DNA of 5,420 bases from Pseudomonadota bacterium (GCA_023423775.1 JAFAEZ010000032.1:1-5420); one strand, 5' to 3'; positions 1 through 5,301 are shown, counted from the stretch's first letter. Notes: generated by a model not told the origin, from the letters alone. Numbers and translations are program-made.

Positions 1-438
1 GCGCAGCGCGTCCATGGCCTGGTCGACCTTGCTGTCGAGATCCCAGAGGCCCTGGGCCTCGATCTCGTCCTGCAATCTGGTCATCTCGTCGGCGGTCTCG
101 TCCGAATAGTTCATCGCCAGTTCGTTGTAGCGATCGAGGATCGCCTTCTGCTTGGCGACACCCTCCATGACGTTCTCGCGGACCGACTTGTCGGGATCGA
201 GCTGCGGCTCCTGCTCGAGATAGCCGACGCGGGCCCCCTCGGCGACCCAGGCCTCGCCGGTATATTCCTTGTCGAGGCCAGCCATGATCTTGAGCAGCGT
301 CGACTTGCCCGAGCCGTTGACGCCGAGCACGCCGATCTTGGCGTCCGGGTAGAAGCTCAAGTGAATGTTATCGAGCACCTTCCGGGTCGGGTAGCTCTTG
401 GTCAGGCCCTGCATGAAATAGATGAACTGGCGCGCCAT
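1..438 (-). CDS. ettA: Energy-dependent translational throttle protein EttA (ABC-F ATPase), N-terminal part, truncated by window edge
   Basis: This encodes the first 146 residues of an ABC-F protein; the rest lies beyond base 1. ABC-F proteins are cytoplasmic ATPases without membrane domains. EttA binds the ribosomal E site and gates entry into elongation according to energy status. The start reads MARQFIYFMQGLTKSYP, close to the N terminus of known EttA. Walker A (GVNGSGKST) is at residues 39-47 and the Q-loop Gln is Q76 within GYLEQEPQL. A charged helical stretch from about residue 90 to 146 corresponds to the E-site arm region that separates EttA from other ABC-F members. The ABC signature, Walker B and second ATPase domain are not in view. 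ATG at 436-438 is chosen because it gives the family N terminus. The Shine-Dalgarno sequence is weak (GGGA only a few bases before ATG). The next gene is divergent, so no operon partner is visible on this side. Confidence 0.95.
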   Translation of the reverse strand, partial: MARQFIYFMQGLTKSYPTRKVLDNIHLSFYPDAKIGVLGVNGSGKSTLLKIMAGLDKEYTGEAWVAEGARVGYLEQEPQLDPDKSVRENVMEGVAKQKAILDRYNELAMNYSDETADEMTRLQDEIEAQGLWDLDSKVDQAMDALR

Positions 439-482
439 CGGTCCCGTGAAACCTTCAATTTGAGGAGATTTGCTTAGCCAGC

Positions 483-511
483 GATGTAGCGATCCCGCCC
501 CCAAAGGGCAA
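483..511 (-). promoter_or_regulatory. Tentative sigma-70-type promoter for ettA
   Basis: Read on the minus strand, TTGCCC (506-511) and TACATC (483-488) are separated by 17 bases and lie 45 bases or more upstream of the ettA start. The -35 match is fair and the -10 match is poor (three of six positions), so this is only a candidate. No better pair was seen in the gap. Confidence 0.2.
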
Positions 512-543
512 CGTTTTCCCTCCGTTCACTACGGATGAATACG

Positions 544-575
544 GTCCGGAAACCATCCGGCCCCCCGATCCGGAC
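544..575. repeat. Inverted repeat GTCCGGA/TCCGGAC in the divergent ettA intergenic region
   Basis: GTCCGGA (544-550) and TCCGGAC (569-575) form a perfect 7-bp inverted repeat separated by 18 bases. A 24-base patch with only three G/C bases follows at 576-599, which stands out in this GC-rich window and may mark a promoter. The repeat could be an operator between the divergent genes. Each arm contains the self-complementary hexamer TCCGGA, so chance is a real alternative. Confidence 0.35.
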
Positions 576-674
576 AATTGAAACTATCTTTTAATAAATC
601 AGGCCAAAGCTCGGTTTCGCGCGGAAACAGCGCCACCCGCTCAGAATGATCGGGCAGCACGGCGAGACAGCGTC

Positions 675-890
675 ATGGCCATGATCGAGACCAACTCCCT
701 TCCTGTGCCGGCAGAAGCCGGACACGTCTCCGGATTCGTCTCGGAAATCCAGAGCTTCTGGAAGCGCTTCTTCGCCACGGCGTTCAACCCGTACCGGCCC
801 GAACTGCACTACATGCGCGGCCCCGGCCCGGCCTGGCGCGCCAAGCACGGCATGGATGCGCCGTTCCGCCTGAAGCCCCGCGACCTCTAA
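675..890 (+). CDS. Small conserved-looking hypothetical protein, 71 residues
   Basis: I do not recognise a characterised family. The protein begins MAMIETNSLPVPAEAG. From about residue 24 it has an aromatic and basic core (FWKRFFATAFNPYRPELHY, residues 28-46) and then a Pro/Gly/Arg-rich C terminus ending in KPRDL. There is no signal peptide, membrane segment or metal-binding motif, so it is probably cytoplasmic. It looks real because about 62 of 71 codons end in G or C, as in the neighbouring genes. A GGCGAG stretch at 661-666 sits 8 bases before ATG 675. A second in-frame ATG at 681 is an alternative start. It is divergent from ettA and lies 133 bases before the dehydrogenase on the same strand. 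Inverted repeats in that gap make co-transcription uncertain. Confidence 0.7.
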   Translation: MAMIETNSLPVPAEAGHVSGFVSEIQSFWKRFFATAFNPYRPELHYMRGPGPAWRAKHGMDAPFRLKPRDL

Positions 891-929
891 GCTCCCGCCT
901 CCTGTCGGATTTTTGAAGACCCTAGCTGC

Positions 930-955
930 TTGCGCGCAGGCGTGATTGCGCGCAA
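930..955. repeat. Perfect 9-bp inverted repeat upstream of the dehydrogenase gene
   Basis: TTGCGCGCA (930-938) and TGCGCGCAA (947-955) are exact reverse complements separated by 8 bases. Each arm also contains the palindrome TGCGCGCA, so the site can be read as two tandem palindromic half-sites 16 bases apart. No T-run follows on either strand, which argues against an intrinsic terminator. An operator, or a hairpin in the transcript leader, fits better. Confidence 0.5.
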
Positions 956-960
956 CCATG

Positions 961-974
961 GTCCGGTTCCGGAC
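961..974. repeat. Short palindrome GTCCGG-TT-CCGGAC upstream of the dehydrogenase gene
   Basis: This is a perfect 6-bp inverted repeat around two central T bases. It lies 5 bases after the preceding inverted repeat and 49 bases before the dehydrogenase ATG. The arms match those of the inverted repeat at 544-575 and the palindrome at 3271-3278. The function is unknown, and an operator is possible. Confidence 0.35.
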
Positions 975-1023
975 GATGGCGCCTTCGCCTGGCACCGTCA
1001 CCTCTCGCCATGGATGAACGCTG

Positions 1024-1986
1024 ATGACGCGGCTGCGCTGTGCAATTCTCGACGACTATTTCAACCTCGCCCTCGATGTTGCCGACTGGCCGAGACTGTC
1101 GGACCGCGTCGACGTCACCGTGTTCAGCCATCCTTTCGCCTCGGAGCAGGCCGCAGCAAGTGCGCTGGCCGATTTCGAGATCGTCTGTGCGATGCGCGAG
1201 CGCACCCCGTTCCCGAAGAGCCTGCTCGATGGCTTGCCGAAGCTGAAGCTGCTGCTCACCTCCGGCATGCGCAACGCCGCGATCGACATGGAAGCCGCCA
1301 AGGCGCTTGGCGTCACCATCGGCGGCACGCAATATTCGCGCGACCCGACCGCCCCGCTCACCATGGGCCTGATCCTGGAGCTGACCCGCGGCATCGGCCG
1401 CGAGAATGCGCGCATGCATGCCGGCGAGCCCTGGCAGACCTTTGCCGGCGTCGAGATCGAGGGACTGACGCTCGGCATCGTCGGGCTCGGCAAGCTCGGC
1501 AGCAAGATGGCCGGGATCGCCAAGGCGTTCGGCATGAACGTGATCGCCTGGAGCCCGAATCTGACGCCGGAGAAATGCGCCGCGGCCGGCGTCGGCTACG
1601 CCACCAAGGACGAGCTGTTCGCAAAAGCCGACATCGTCACCATCCACGTCGTGCTGAGCGAGCGCTCGCGCGGACTGGTTGGCCGCGCCGATCTCGCGCG
1701 GATGAAGCCAACCGCCTTTCTCGTCAACACCGCGCGCGGGCCGATCGTGGACGAGCAGGCGCTGCTCGAGGCCTTGCAGCAGAGGAAGATCGCAGGCGCC
1801 GGCATCGACGTTTTCTCGGTCGAGCCGCTGCCGGTCGACCATCCCTTCCGCAAGCTCGACAATCTCGTGCTGACGCCGCATCTCGGCTACGCGACCTCGG
1901 ACGGCCTGCGCGTCCATTACGGCCAGATGGTCGAGGCGATCGATGCCTTCACTAAGGGCGGCGAGCTGCCGCGGAAGCTGGCCTGA
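1024..1986 (+). CDS. D-2-hydroxyacid dehydrogenase family protein (NAD(P)-dependent), 320 residues
   Basis: This is a cytoplasmic oxidoreductase of the family that includes phosphoglycerate, glyoxylate/hydroxypyruvate and formate dehydrogenases, which interconvert 2-keto acids and D-2-hydroxy acids. The N-terminal part belongs to the split catalytic domain. The Rossmann nucleotide-binding domain follows, with GLGKLG at 154-159. The catalytic triad is visible: R238 in NTARGP, E267 in FSVEPLP and H286 in LTPHLG. The second Rossmann strand ends VIAWSPN (173-179) without the usual acidic residue, so NADP(H) use is possible. Where relatives often read A-E-H before the linking helix, this protein reads TAPL (109-112). 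The length is typical. ATG 1024 is the first in-frame ATG after a TGA at 1015-1017, and GGATG at 1012-1016 is a weak Shine-Dalgarno candidate. The substrate cannot be deduced, and a serA or ghrA label would be over-specific. Confidence 0.92.
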   Translation: MTRLRCAILDDYFNLALDVADWPRLSDRVDVTVFSHPFASEQAAASALADFEIVCAMRERTPFPKSLLDGLPKLKLLLTSGMRNAAIDMEAAKALGVTIGGTQYSRDPTAPLTMGLILELTRGIGRENARMHAGEPWQTFAGVEIEGLTLGIVGLGKLGSKMAGIAKAFGMNVIAWSPNLTPEKCAAAGVGYATKDELFAKADIVTIHVVLSERSRGLVGRADLARMKPTAFLVNTARGPIVDEQALLEALQQRKIAGAGIDVFSVEPLPVDHPFRKLDNLVLTPHLGYATSDGLRVHYGQMVEAIDAFTKGGELPRKLA

Positions 1987-1992
1987 ACGACA

Positions 1993-2017
1993 AAGGGCGT
2001 GCCGACGGCACGCCCTT
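1993..2017. terminator. Bidirectional intrinsic terminator between convergent genes
   Basis: AAGGGCGTGCC (1993-2003) and GGCACGCCCTT (2007-2017) form a perfect 11-bp stem with a 3-base loop. On the minus strand the stem is followed by TTTGTCGTT, and on the plus strand by the weaker CTTCTTCAGTC. It starts 7 bases after the dehydrogenase stop and ends 27 bases before the L,D-transpeptidase stop, as expected for a shared terminator. Confidence 0.8.
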
Positions 2018-2043
2018 CTTCAGTCTGAATATTTTCGACCCGC

Positions 2044-3246
2044 TCAGCGCACGGTGACCGGCGCGGGCAGCGGCGGCACCACGGTCGGCTGCGTGCCTGG
2101 CACGGGACCAGCCTGCGCCGCCATCGGAGCCGGACCGGCAGCACCGGAGGTCGGCGCGGCAGAGGCGGTCGCCGTTCCCGGCGGCGGACCGCCCGGCATC
2201 ACCACCACGCGGGTGCCGACCTTGACGCGATCGAACAGGTCGGAGACGTCCTCGTTCAGCATGCCGATGCAGCCGGACGACACGAACTTGCCGATCGTCG
2301 AGGGCTGGTTGGTGCCGTGGATGCGGTAGACGGTCGAGCCGAGATACATCGCGCGGGCACCGAGCGGATTGCCGGGGCCGCCGGCCATGAAGCGCGGCAG
2401 ATAGGGCTGGCGCTCGATCATCTCGGTCGGCGGATGCCAATCCGGCCATTCGGCCTTGCGGGTGATCTTCTGCACGCCGGTCCAGGTGAAGCCGTCGCGG
2501 CCGACGCGGACGCCGTAGCGGATCGCACGGCCGCCTCCGAGCACGTAATAGAGGTAGGTGTTCGGCGTATCGACCACGAGGGTGCCGGCGGGCTCCTTGG
2601 TCTGGAACGCGACTTCCTGGCGGCGCAGGTTCTGCGGCAATTGCGCGGGAGCCGCATCGGGCTGCTCCTCGGGCGGCAGCGAAGCGATCGTCATCGGCCG
2701 GCCATCGGCACCGACGGGCGGCTGCCCGGCCTGGACCGTTCCGGTCGCGGCGGGACCGCCGATGGCTTCCGGCGGACGCAGGCCGTCATTGGCCGGCGCC
2801 TGGCCCTGACCGGGACGATTGGCGTAGATCACCGGCGGCGGACCGGCGGGCCGGCCGTAGCGGGGATCGTCGGGCGACATCACGGGGCCTTGCGGCGCGG
2901 CCGAATAGACCGGCGGAGCGCCAGCCGGGCGGCCATAGCGCGGATCATCCGGCGACATCACGGGGCCCTGCGGCGGGGCCGCCGAATAAACCGGAGGCGC
3001 ACCCATCGGGCGGCCATAGCGCGGATCATCGACCGGGCCGGGCGGCGGCAGCGAGGCCTGCGGCATCGCGTCGTCGTCATCCTCCAGCGCGTCAAAATTC
3101 GGCGTGCGATCGCCGGGCCGATATTCAGCCGGGGCGCCATAGCCGGGTGCCTGCTGGACTGGATAGCTCTGAGCCTGTGCGAGCGAGGTTCCCGCCGCAG
3201 CGACTGTCGCGGCAGCGCATATCGTCAGAAAATGTTTGATCATCAT
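2044..3246 (-). CDS. L,D-transpeptidase (YkuD domain), secreted, with repeated proline-rich linker
   Basis: This is a periplasmic enzyme of the ErfK/YbiS/YkuD type. Such enzymes use a Cys to cut a peptidoglycan tetrapeptide stem and form 3-3 crosslinks or attach proteins. From the MM start it has 400 residues. A signal peptide covers residues 1-25, with cleavage likely after AQA. Residues 26 to about 219 form a Pro/Gly/Gln-rich linker with an acidic EDDDDA stretch and a tandem repeat. The YkuD domain spans about 220-345, with H310 (RIHGTN) and C326 (VSSGCIGMLNED). The usual Arg two residues after the Cys is Gly (G328). A Pro/Ala-rich tail of about 50 residues follows. The frame stays open upstream to 3495, but the start at 3246 (or 3243) gives the signal peptide at the N terminus. 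AAGAG-like bases lie just upstream. It is convergent with the dehydrogenase and divergent from the anchored protein at 3612. Confidence 0.93.
   Translation of the reverse strand: MMIKHFLTICAAATVAAAGTSLAQAQSYPVQQAPGYGAPAEYRPGDRTPNFDALEDDDDAMPQASLPPPGPVDDPRYGRPMGAPPVYSAAPPQGPVMSPDDPRYGRPAGAPPVYSAAPQGPVMSPDDPRYGRPAGPPPVIYANRPGQGQAPANDGLRPPEAIGGPAATGTVQAGQPPVGADGRPMTIASLPPEEQPDAAPAQLPQNLRRQEVAFQTKEPAGTLVVDTPNTYLYYVLGGGRAIRYGVRVGRDGFTWTGVQKITRKAEWPDWHPPTEMIERQPYLPRFMAGGPGNPLGARAMYLGSTVYRIHGTNQPSTIGKFVSSGCIGMLNEDVSDLFDRVKVGTRVVVMPGGPPPGTATASAAPTSGAAGPAPMAAQAGPVPGTQPTVVPPLPAPVTVR
2833..3030 (-). repeat. Tandem repeat encoding DDPRYGRP-type units in the L,D-transpeptidase linker
   Basis: The linker holds two full units and one partial unit of the pattern DDPRYGRP-x-GAPPVYSAAP-QGPVMSP. 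The units are residues 73-99 (27 residues), 100-125 (26 residues) and 126-138 (partial). The first unit has an extra Pro and Met in place of Ala. The DNA copies are also similar, which suggests recent duplication. The unit is Pro/Tyr/Arg-rich and probably extended, making a spacer or wall-contacting arm. Confidence 0.85.
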
Positions 3247-3252
3247 CGCTCT

Positions 3253-3258
3253 TTTATA
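3253..3258 (-). promoter_or_regulatory. Candidate -10 element immediately before the L,D-transpeptidase start
   Basis: On the minus strand TATAAA (3258 to 3253) ends 6 bases before the first ATG. If it is a -10 box, transcription would begin at or next to the start codon, giving a leaderless message. No convincing -35 is present at 17-18 bases. The overlapping purines AAAGAG could instead be a Shine-Dalgarno sequence for the second ATG at 3243. Confidence 0.3.
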
Positions 3259-3474
3259 GTCCCCAAGCCCGTCCGGACCGTTAACGGCCAGATGACCGAA
3301 GATAGCGGCACATTCAAGACATATCAGGCCGGTTTGCGCCGGATTTGCCGATTTGTGATCCGCAAAACTACCGTTGCCCCGTTGCATCACGGGGTGGAAA
3401 TCGCCTCGCTCCGTCAGTTGCCGGAGTCTTCGGCCCGAATTTTTGGGAACGCCGGAGGGACGTTGCGATATGGT

Positions 3475-3491
3475 CGAATCAGCCTGATTCG
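3475..3491. promoter_or_regulatory. 17-bp palindrome containing two GANTC sites
   Basis: CGAATCAG (3475-3482) and CTGATTCG (3484-3491) are exact reverse complements around one central C. Each arm holds one GANTC site, the sequence methylated by CcrM in alphaproteobacteria (3476-3480 and 3486-3490). A third site, GAGTC, is at 3424-3428. The palindrome lies about 120 bases upstream of the start at 3612 and 230 bases upstream of the L,D-transpeptidase start. It looks like a dimeric regulator site, but the protein is unknown. Confidence 0.45.
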
Positions 3492-3611
3492 CCACCGCTT
3501 CGAGCTCCGATCACCGCGTGGCGAACGCGGCAATCAGTAACGTCACCGCGTTCAGATGGCTCATGGGCCCTGGCCACCTCGCCGCCGGAGCGGAAATTCG
3601 TAACCCGTCCG

Positions 3612-4385
3612 ATGCTTCCCGGCTTTCGCTTCCTGTTTGCCGCGATCCTGCTGTCAACCTCCATCCTGGTGTTCGGCCTAGGGGCCGCGGCGCTGCTGCG
3701 GGCGAGCCATGAGCAGTATGTCAGCAACCCCTCCTGGCGGAACGGCCCGAAGGAGCAGGTGTTTGCGCAAGCCCCCGAGCCGGCCCAGCCGGTGCTCGCA
3801 GTGTTGCGGGCGGAGCCGATCGAGCCTGCGGTCGCCGAGCCGGAGCCGTCGCTGCGCGACCAGATACCGACCATTGCGCTGCCGGTGAGCGAGCCAGAGC
3901 AGGTTGCCGCGGTGGCGAGCGAGGCCGAAGCTCAGCCCCCCGTCATTGCTCCGCCGGCTGAGGTCCAGGCCGTCGAACCCGCCACGCCCGAACCAGCCGT
4001 GGAGGTCGCGGCGGCGCCCGCCGACACACTCACCCCTGCCGACACCACGGCCACGATCCCCGAAGCCGAGCCGGCCAGCGAGCCCGCACCGGCCGACTTC
4101 GATGCCGCCCTCGCCTCCTCGGCACTCGACGTCGCCTCCGCGAAGCTGGCCGCGCTGAACGATCCGGCGGCGACGTCGGTGACGGACACGGCCGCGAAAG
4201 CCAAGACCGACGTCAAGACTGACGTCAAGACTGACGTCAAGACCGACAACAAGGCAACCAAGCCCAAGGCGAAGGCCAAGAAGCGCCAGCGCGTGGTGCG
4301 GCGTCCGCCGCCTCAGCGGTTGCAGCAACAGCTCGATCCGTTCGGTCAGCCGACCTTCGCGACGACGACCACGCGCACGCGGTGA
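3612..4385 (+). CDS. Membrane-anchored Pro/Ala/Glu-rich hypothetical protein with basic C-terminal tail, 257 residues
   Basis: I do not recognise a characterised family. Residues 7-29 are a single hydrophobic segment (FLFAAILLSTSILVFGLGAA), either a membrane anchor or an uncleaved signal; no clear cleavage site follows. Residues 30 to about 190 are low-complexity Pro/Ala/Glu/Val, mostly acidic and probably unfolded. Residues 198-213 are four KTDV-like repeats, and 214-236 are strongly basic (KPKAKAKKRQRVVRR and nearby). The last 20 residues, from LDPFGQP on, are Gln/Thr-rich. The charge is thus split between an acidic middle and a basic end. This resembles envelope-spanning linkers such as those in TonB-like proteins, but no TonB domain is seen. 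ATG 3612 is chosen because it starts directly before the membrane segment and the upstream frame looks noncoding. No good Shine-Dalgarno sequence is close. It is divergent from the L,D-transpeptidase, so an envelope role is an inference from context. Confidence 0.75.
   Translation: MLPGFRFLFAAILLSTSILVFGLGAAALLRASHEQYVSNPSWRNGPKEQVFAQAPEPAQPVLAVLRAEPIEPAVAEPEPSLRDQIPTIALPVSEPEQVAAVASEAEAQPPVIAPPAEVQAVEPATPEPAVEVAAAPADTLTPADTTATIPEAEPASEPAPADFDAALASSALDVASAKLAALNDPAATSVTDTAAKAKTDVKTDVKTDVKTDNKATKPKAKAKKRQRVVRRPPPQRLQQQLDPFGQPTFATTTTRTR
4203..4250 (+). repeat. Four-copy 12-bp in-frame tandem repeat (KTDV)
   Basis: The unit AAGACYGACGTC occurs at 4203-4214, 4215-4226 and 4227-4238, with a diverged fourth copy at 4239-4250 ending AAC. 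It encodes KTDV three times and then KTDN. The second and third copies are identical. Because the unit is a multiple of three, copy-number change would lengthen or shorten the protein without a frameshift. Confidence 0.9.
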
Positions 4386-4401
4386 TGCACCTTCTTCGCC
4401 C

Positions 4402-4419
4402 CTCCCCGCTTGCGGGGAG
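4402..4419. repeat. C/G-rich intergenic palindrome, likely dispersed repeat and possible terminator
   Basis: CTCCCCGC (4402-4409) and GCGGGGAG (4412-4419) pair perfectly around TT. The pairing extends outward past one mismatch to 4399-4422. Palindromes of this CCCTCTCCCCGC-type sequence are frequent between genes in Bradyrhizobium relatives, as I recall, so it is probably one copy of a dispersed family. It lies between two convergent stop codons and could stop transcription, but there is no clear T-run. Confidence 0.6.
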
Positions 4420-4443
4420 AGGGAGCTCGCTGCGGTGACGAGG

Positions 4444-5295
4444 CTACGCCGGCCCGGTCGCGATCGGCGGGCCCTTCTCCTGGCCCCATTCCGACCATGA
4501 GCCGTCATAGAGCGCGGTGTCGGTGATCCCGAGGCGATAGAGCGCGAGCGTCAGCACGCCGGCCGACACGCCCGAGCCGCAGCTCGTCACGATCGGCGCC
4601 TCCAACTTGACGCCGGCGCTCGTAAACGCGGCGCGGAGATCGTCGAGCGGCTTCATCGTGCCGGTCGCGGCATCGAACAGCAGATTGTAGGGCACGTTGC
4701 GGGCGCCGGGGATGTGTCCGGAGCGGATGCCCGGCCTCGGCTCCGGCGCGCGGCCTTCGAAACGGTCGGCGGCGCGCGCGTCGATCACCTGCTCGGCCCG
4801 GCTTTCGACGTTGGCGACGAGCTGCTGCATGCTGCGCACGCGCTTGGCATCGTAGCTCGCCGTGAAGCTCGCCGGCTTCGGCTTCACCTCGCCGCTCTCG
4901 ACGGGACGCCCCTCGGCACGCCATTTCTTCAGCCCGCCATCGAGGATGCGCACGTTGTTGTGGCCGAAGGCCAGGAACATCCACCATGCGCGGGGCGCTG
5001 CGACCCAGCCGCCGGCATCGTAGAGTACGACGGTGTCGGCGTTGGAGATGCCGAGATTGCCGATGTCGCGGCCGAACTGCTCGGCGCTCGGATACATGTG
5101 CGGTAGCGGGTTGGAATGGTCCGATACCGCATCGACGTCGAAGAAGGCCGCGCCCGGCAGATGCGCGGCGAGATAGTCGTCCTTCGGCAGCGGCAGCACG
5201 CCCGGCAGCTTGAAGCTGGCGTCGAGGATCTTGACGTTGGCGTCCTTGATGTGGGCGGCGAGCCATTCGGTGGAGACGAGGGGGTCGGTGGTCAT
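4444..5295 (-). CDS. sseA: 3-mercaptopyruvate sulfurtransferase (two-domain rhodanese)
   Basis: This enzyme moves sulfur from 3-mercaptopyruvate to thiol or cyanide acceptors through a persulfide on its active-site Cys. It acts in cysteine catabolism and sulfide/sulfane-sulfur handling. The protein has 283 residues, the usual length. The N-terminal rhodanese domain (about 5-130) lacks a catalytic Cys and keeps the SseA-type motif YDAGGW...APRAWWM (92-106). The C-terminal domain (about 155-275) has the active loop CGSGVSAG starting at C239. The substrate-binding arginines R178 (DRF) and R187 (EPR) are present. The CGSGV loop is typical of mercaptopyruvate rather than thiosulfate enzymes, whose loop is CRxG. 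There is no signal peptide, so it is cytoplasmic. ATG 5295 is chosen because AAGGAA lies 6 bases upstream and it gives the family N terminus. The frame is open further upstream, into the repeat element. Confidence 0.95.
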   Translation of the reverse strand: MTTDPLVSTEWLAAHIKDANVKILDASFKLPGVLPLPKDDYLAAHLPGAAFFDVDAVSDHSNPLPHMYPSAEQFGRDIGNLGISNADTVVLYDAGGWVAAPRAWWMFLAFGHNNVRILDGGLKKWRAEGRPVESGEVKPKPASFTASYDAKRVRSMQQLVANVESRAEQVIDARAADRFEGRAPEPRPGIRSGHIPGARNVPYNLLFDAATGTMKPLDDLRAAFTSAGVKLEAPIVTSCGSGVSAGVLTLALYRLGITDTALYDGSWSEWGQEKGPPIATGPA

Positions 5296-5301
5296 CGGTG
5301 T

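Larger units (their letters stand above)
3247..3611. other. Divergent intergenic region of 365 bases, no gene seen
   Basis: This gap lies between the divergent L,D-transpeptidase and anchored-protein genes. An open frame that extends the right-hand gene back to 3345 has weak third-position G/C preference and no protein-like pattern, so I treat it as noncoding. Visible structures are GTCCGGAC (3271-3278) overlapping CCGTTAACGG (3278-3287), a CCCCGT/ACGGGG inverted repeat (3377-3394), and a GANTC-bearing palindrome (3475-3491). No tRNA or small protein was recognised. Confidence 0.6.

Noticed and set aside
591..1001. Minus-strand 136-codon open frame over the small protein gene
   Set aside because: It covers the plus-strand gene with its strong third-position G/C bias and extends into noncoding DNA. 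No protein-like pattern is seen.
922..1955. Long open frames on both strands overlapping the dehydrogenase gene
   Set aside because: They give Arg/Ala/His-rich low-complexity proteins without family motifs, as expected from alternative frames of GC-rich DNA. The frame at 1024-1986 has all catalytic motifs.
3247..3495. N-terminal extension of the L,D-transpeptidase to 3495
   Set aside because: It would bury a clear signal peptide about 83 residues inside the protein, and the extension has no family similarity.
2317..3540. Plus-strand 407-codon open frame antisense to the L,D-transpeptidase
   Set aside because: The translation is Arg/Gly/Ile-rich and repeats only because the real gene repeats. 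It has no recognisable domain.
3345..3611. N-terminal extension of the anchored protein to 3345
   Set aside because: Codon third positions lack the usual G/C preference, and the membrane segment begins directly after ATG 3612.
4203..4250. CRISPR-like array
   Set aside because: The units are 12 bp, directly adjacent without spacers, and in frame within a coding sequence.
3678..4508. Minus-strand 276-codon open frame antisense to the anchored protein
   Set aside because: It is an Arg/Gly-rich mirror of a Pro/Ala/Glu-rich coding region and runs into sseA, so it is a composition artefact.
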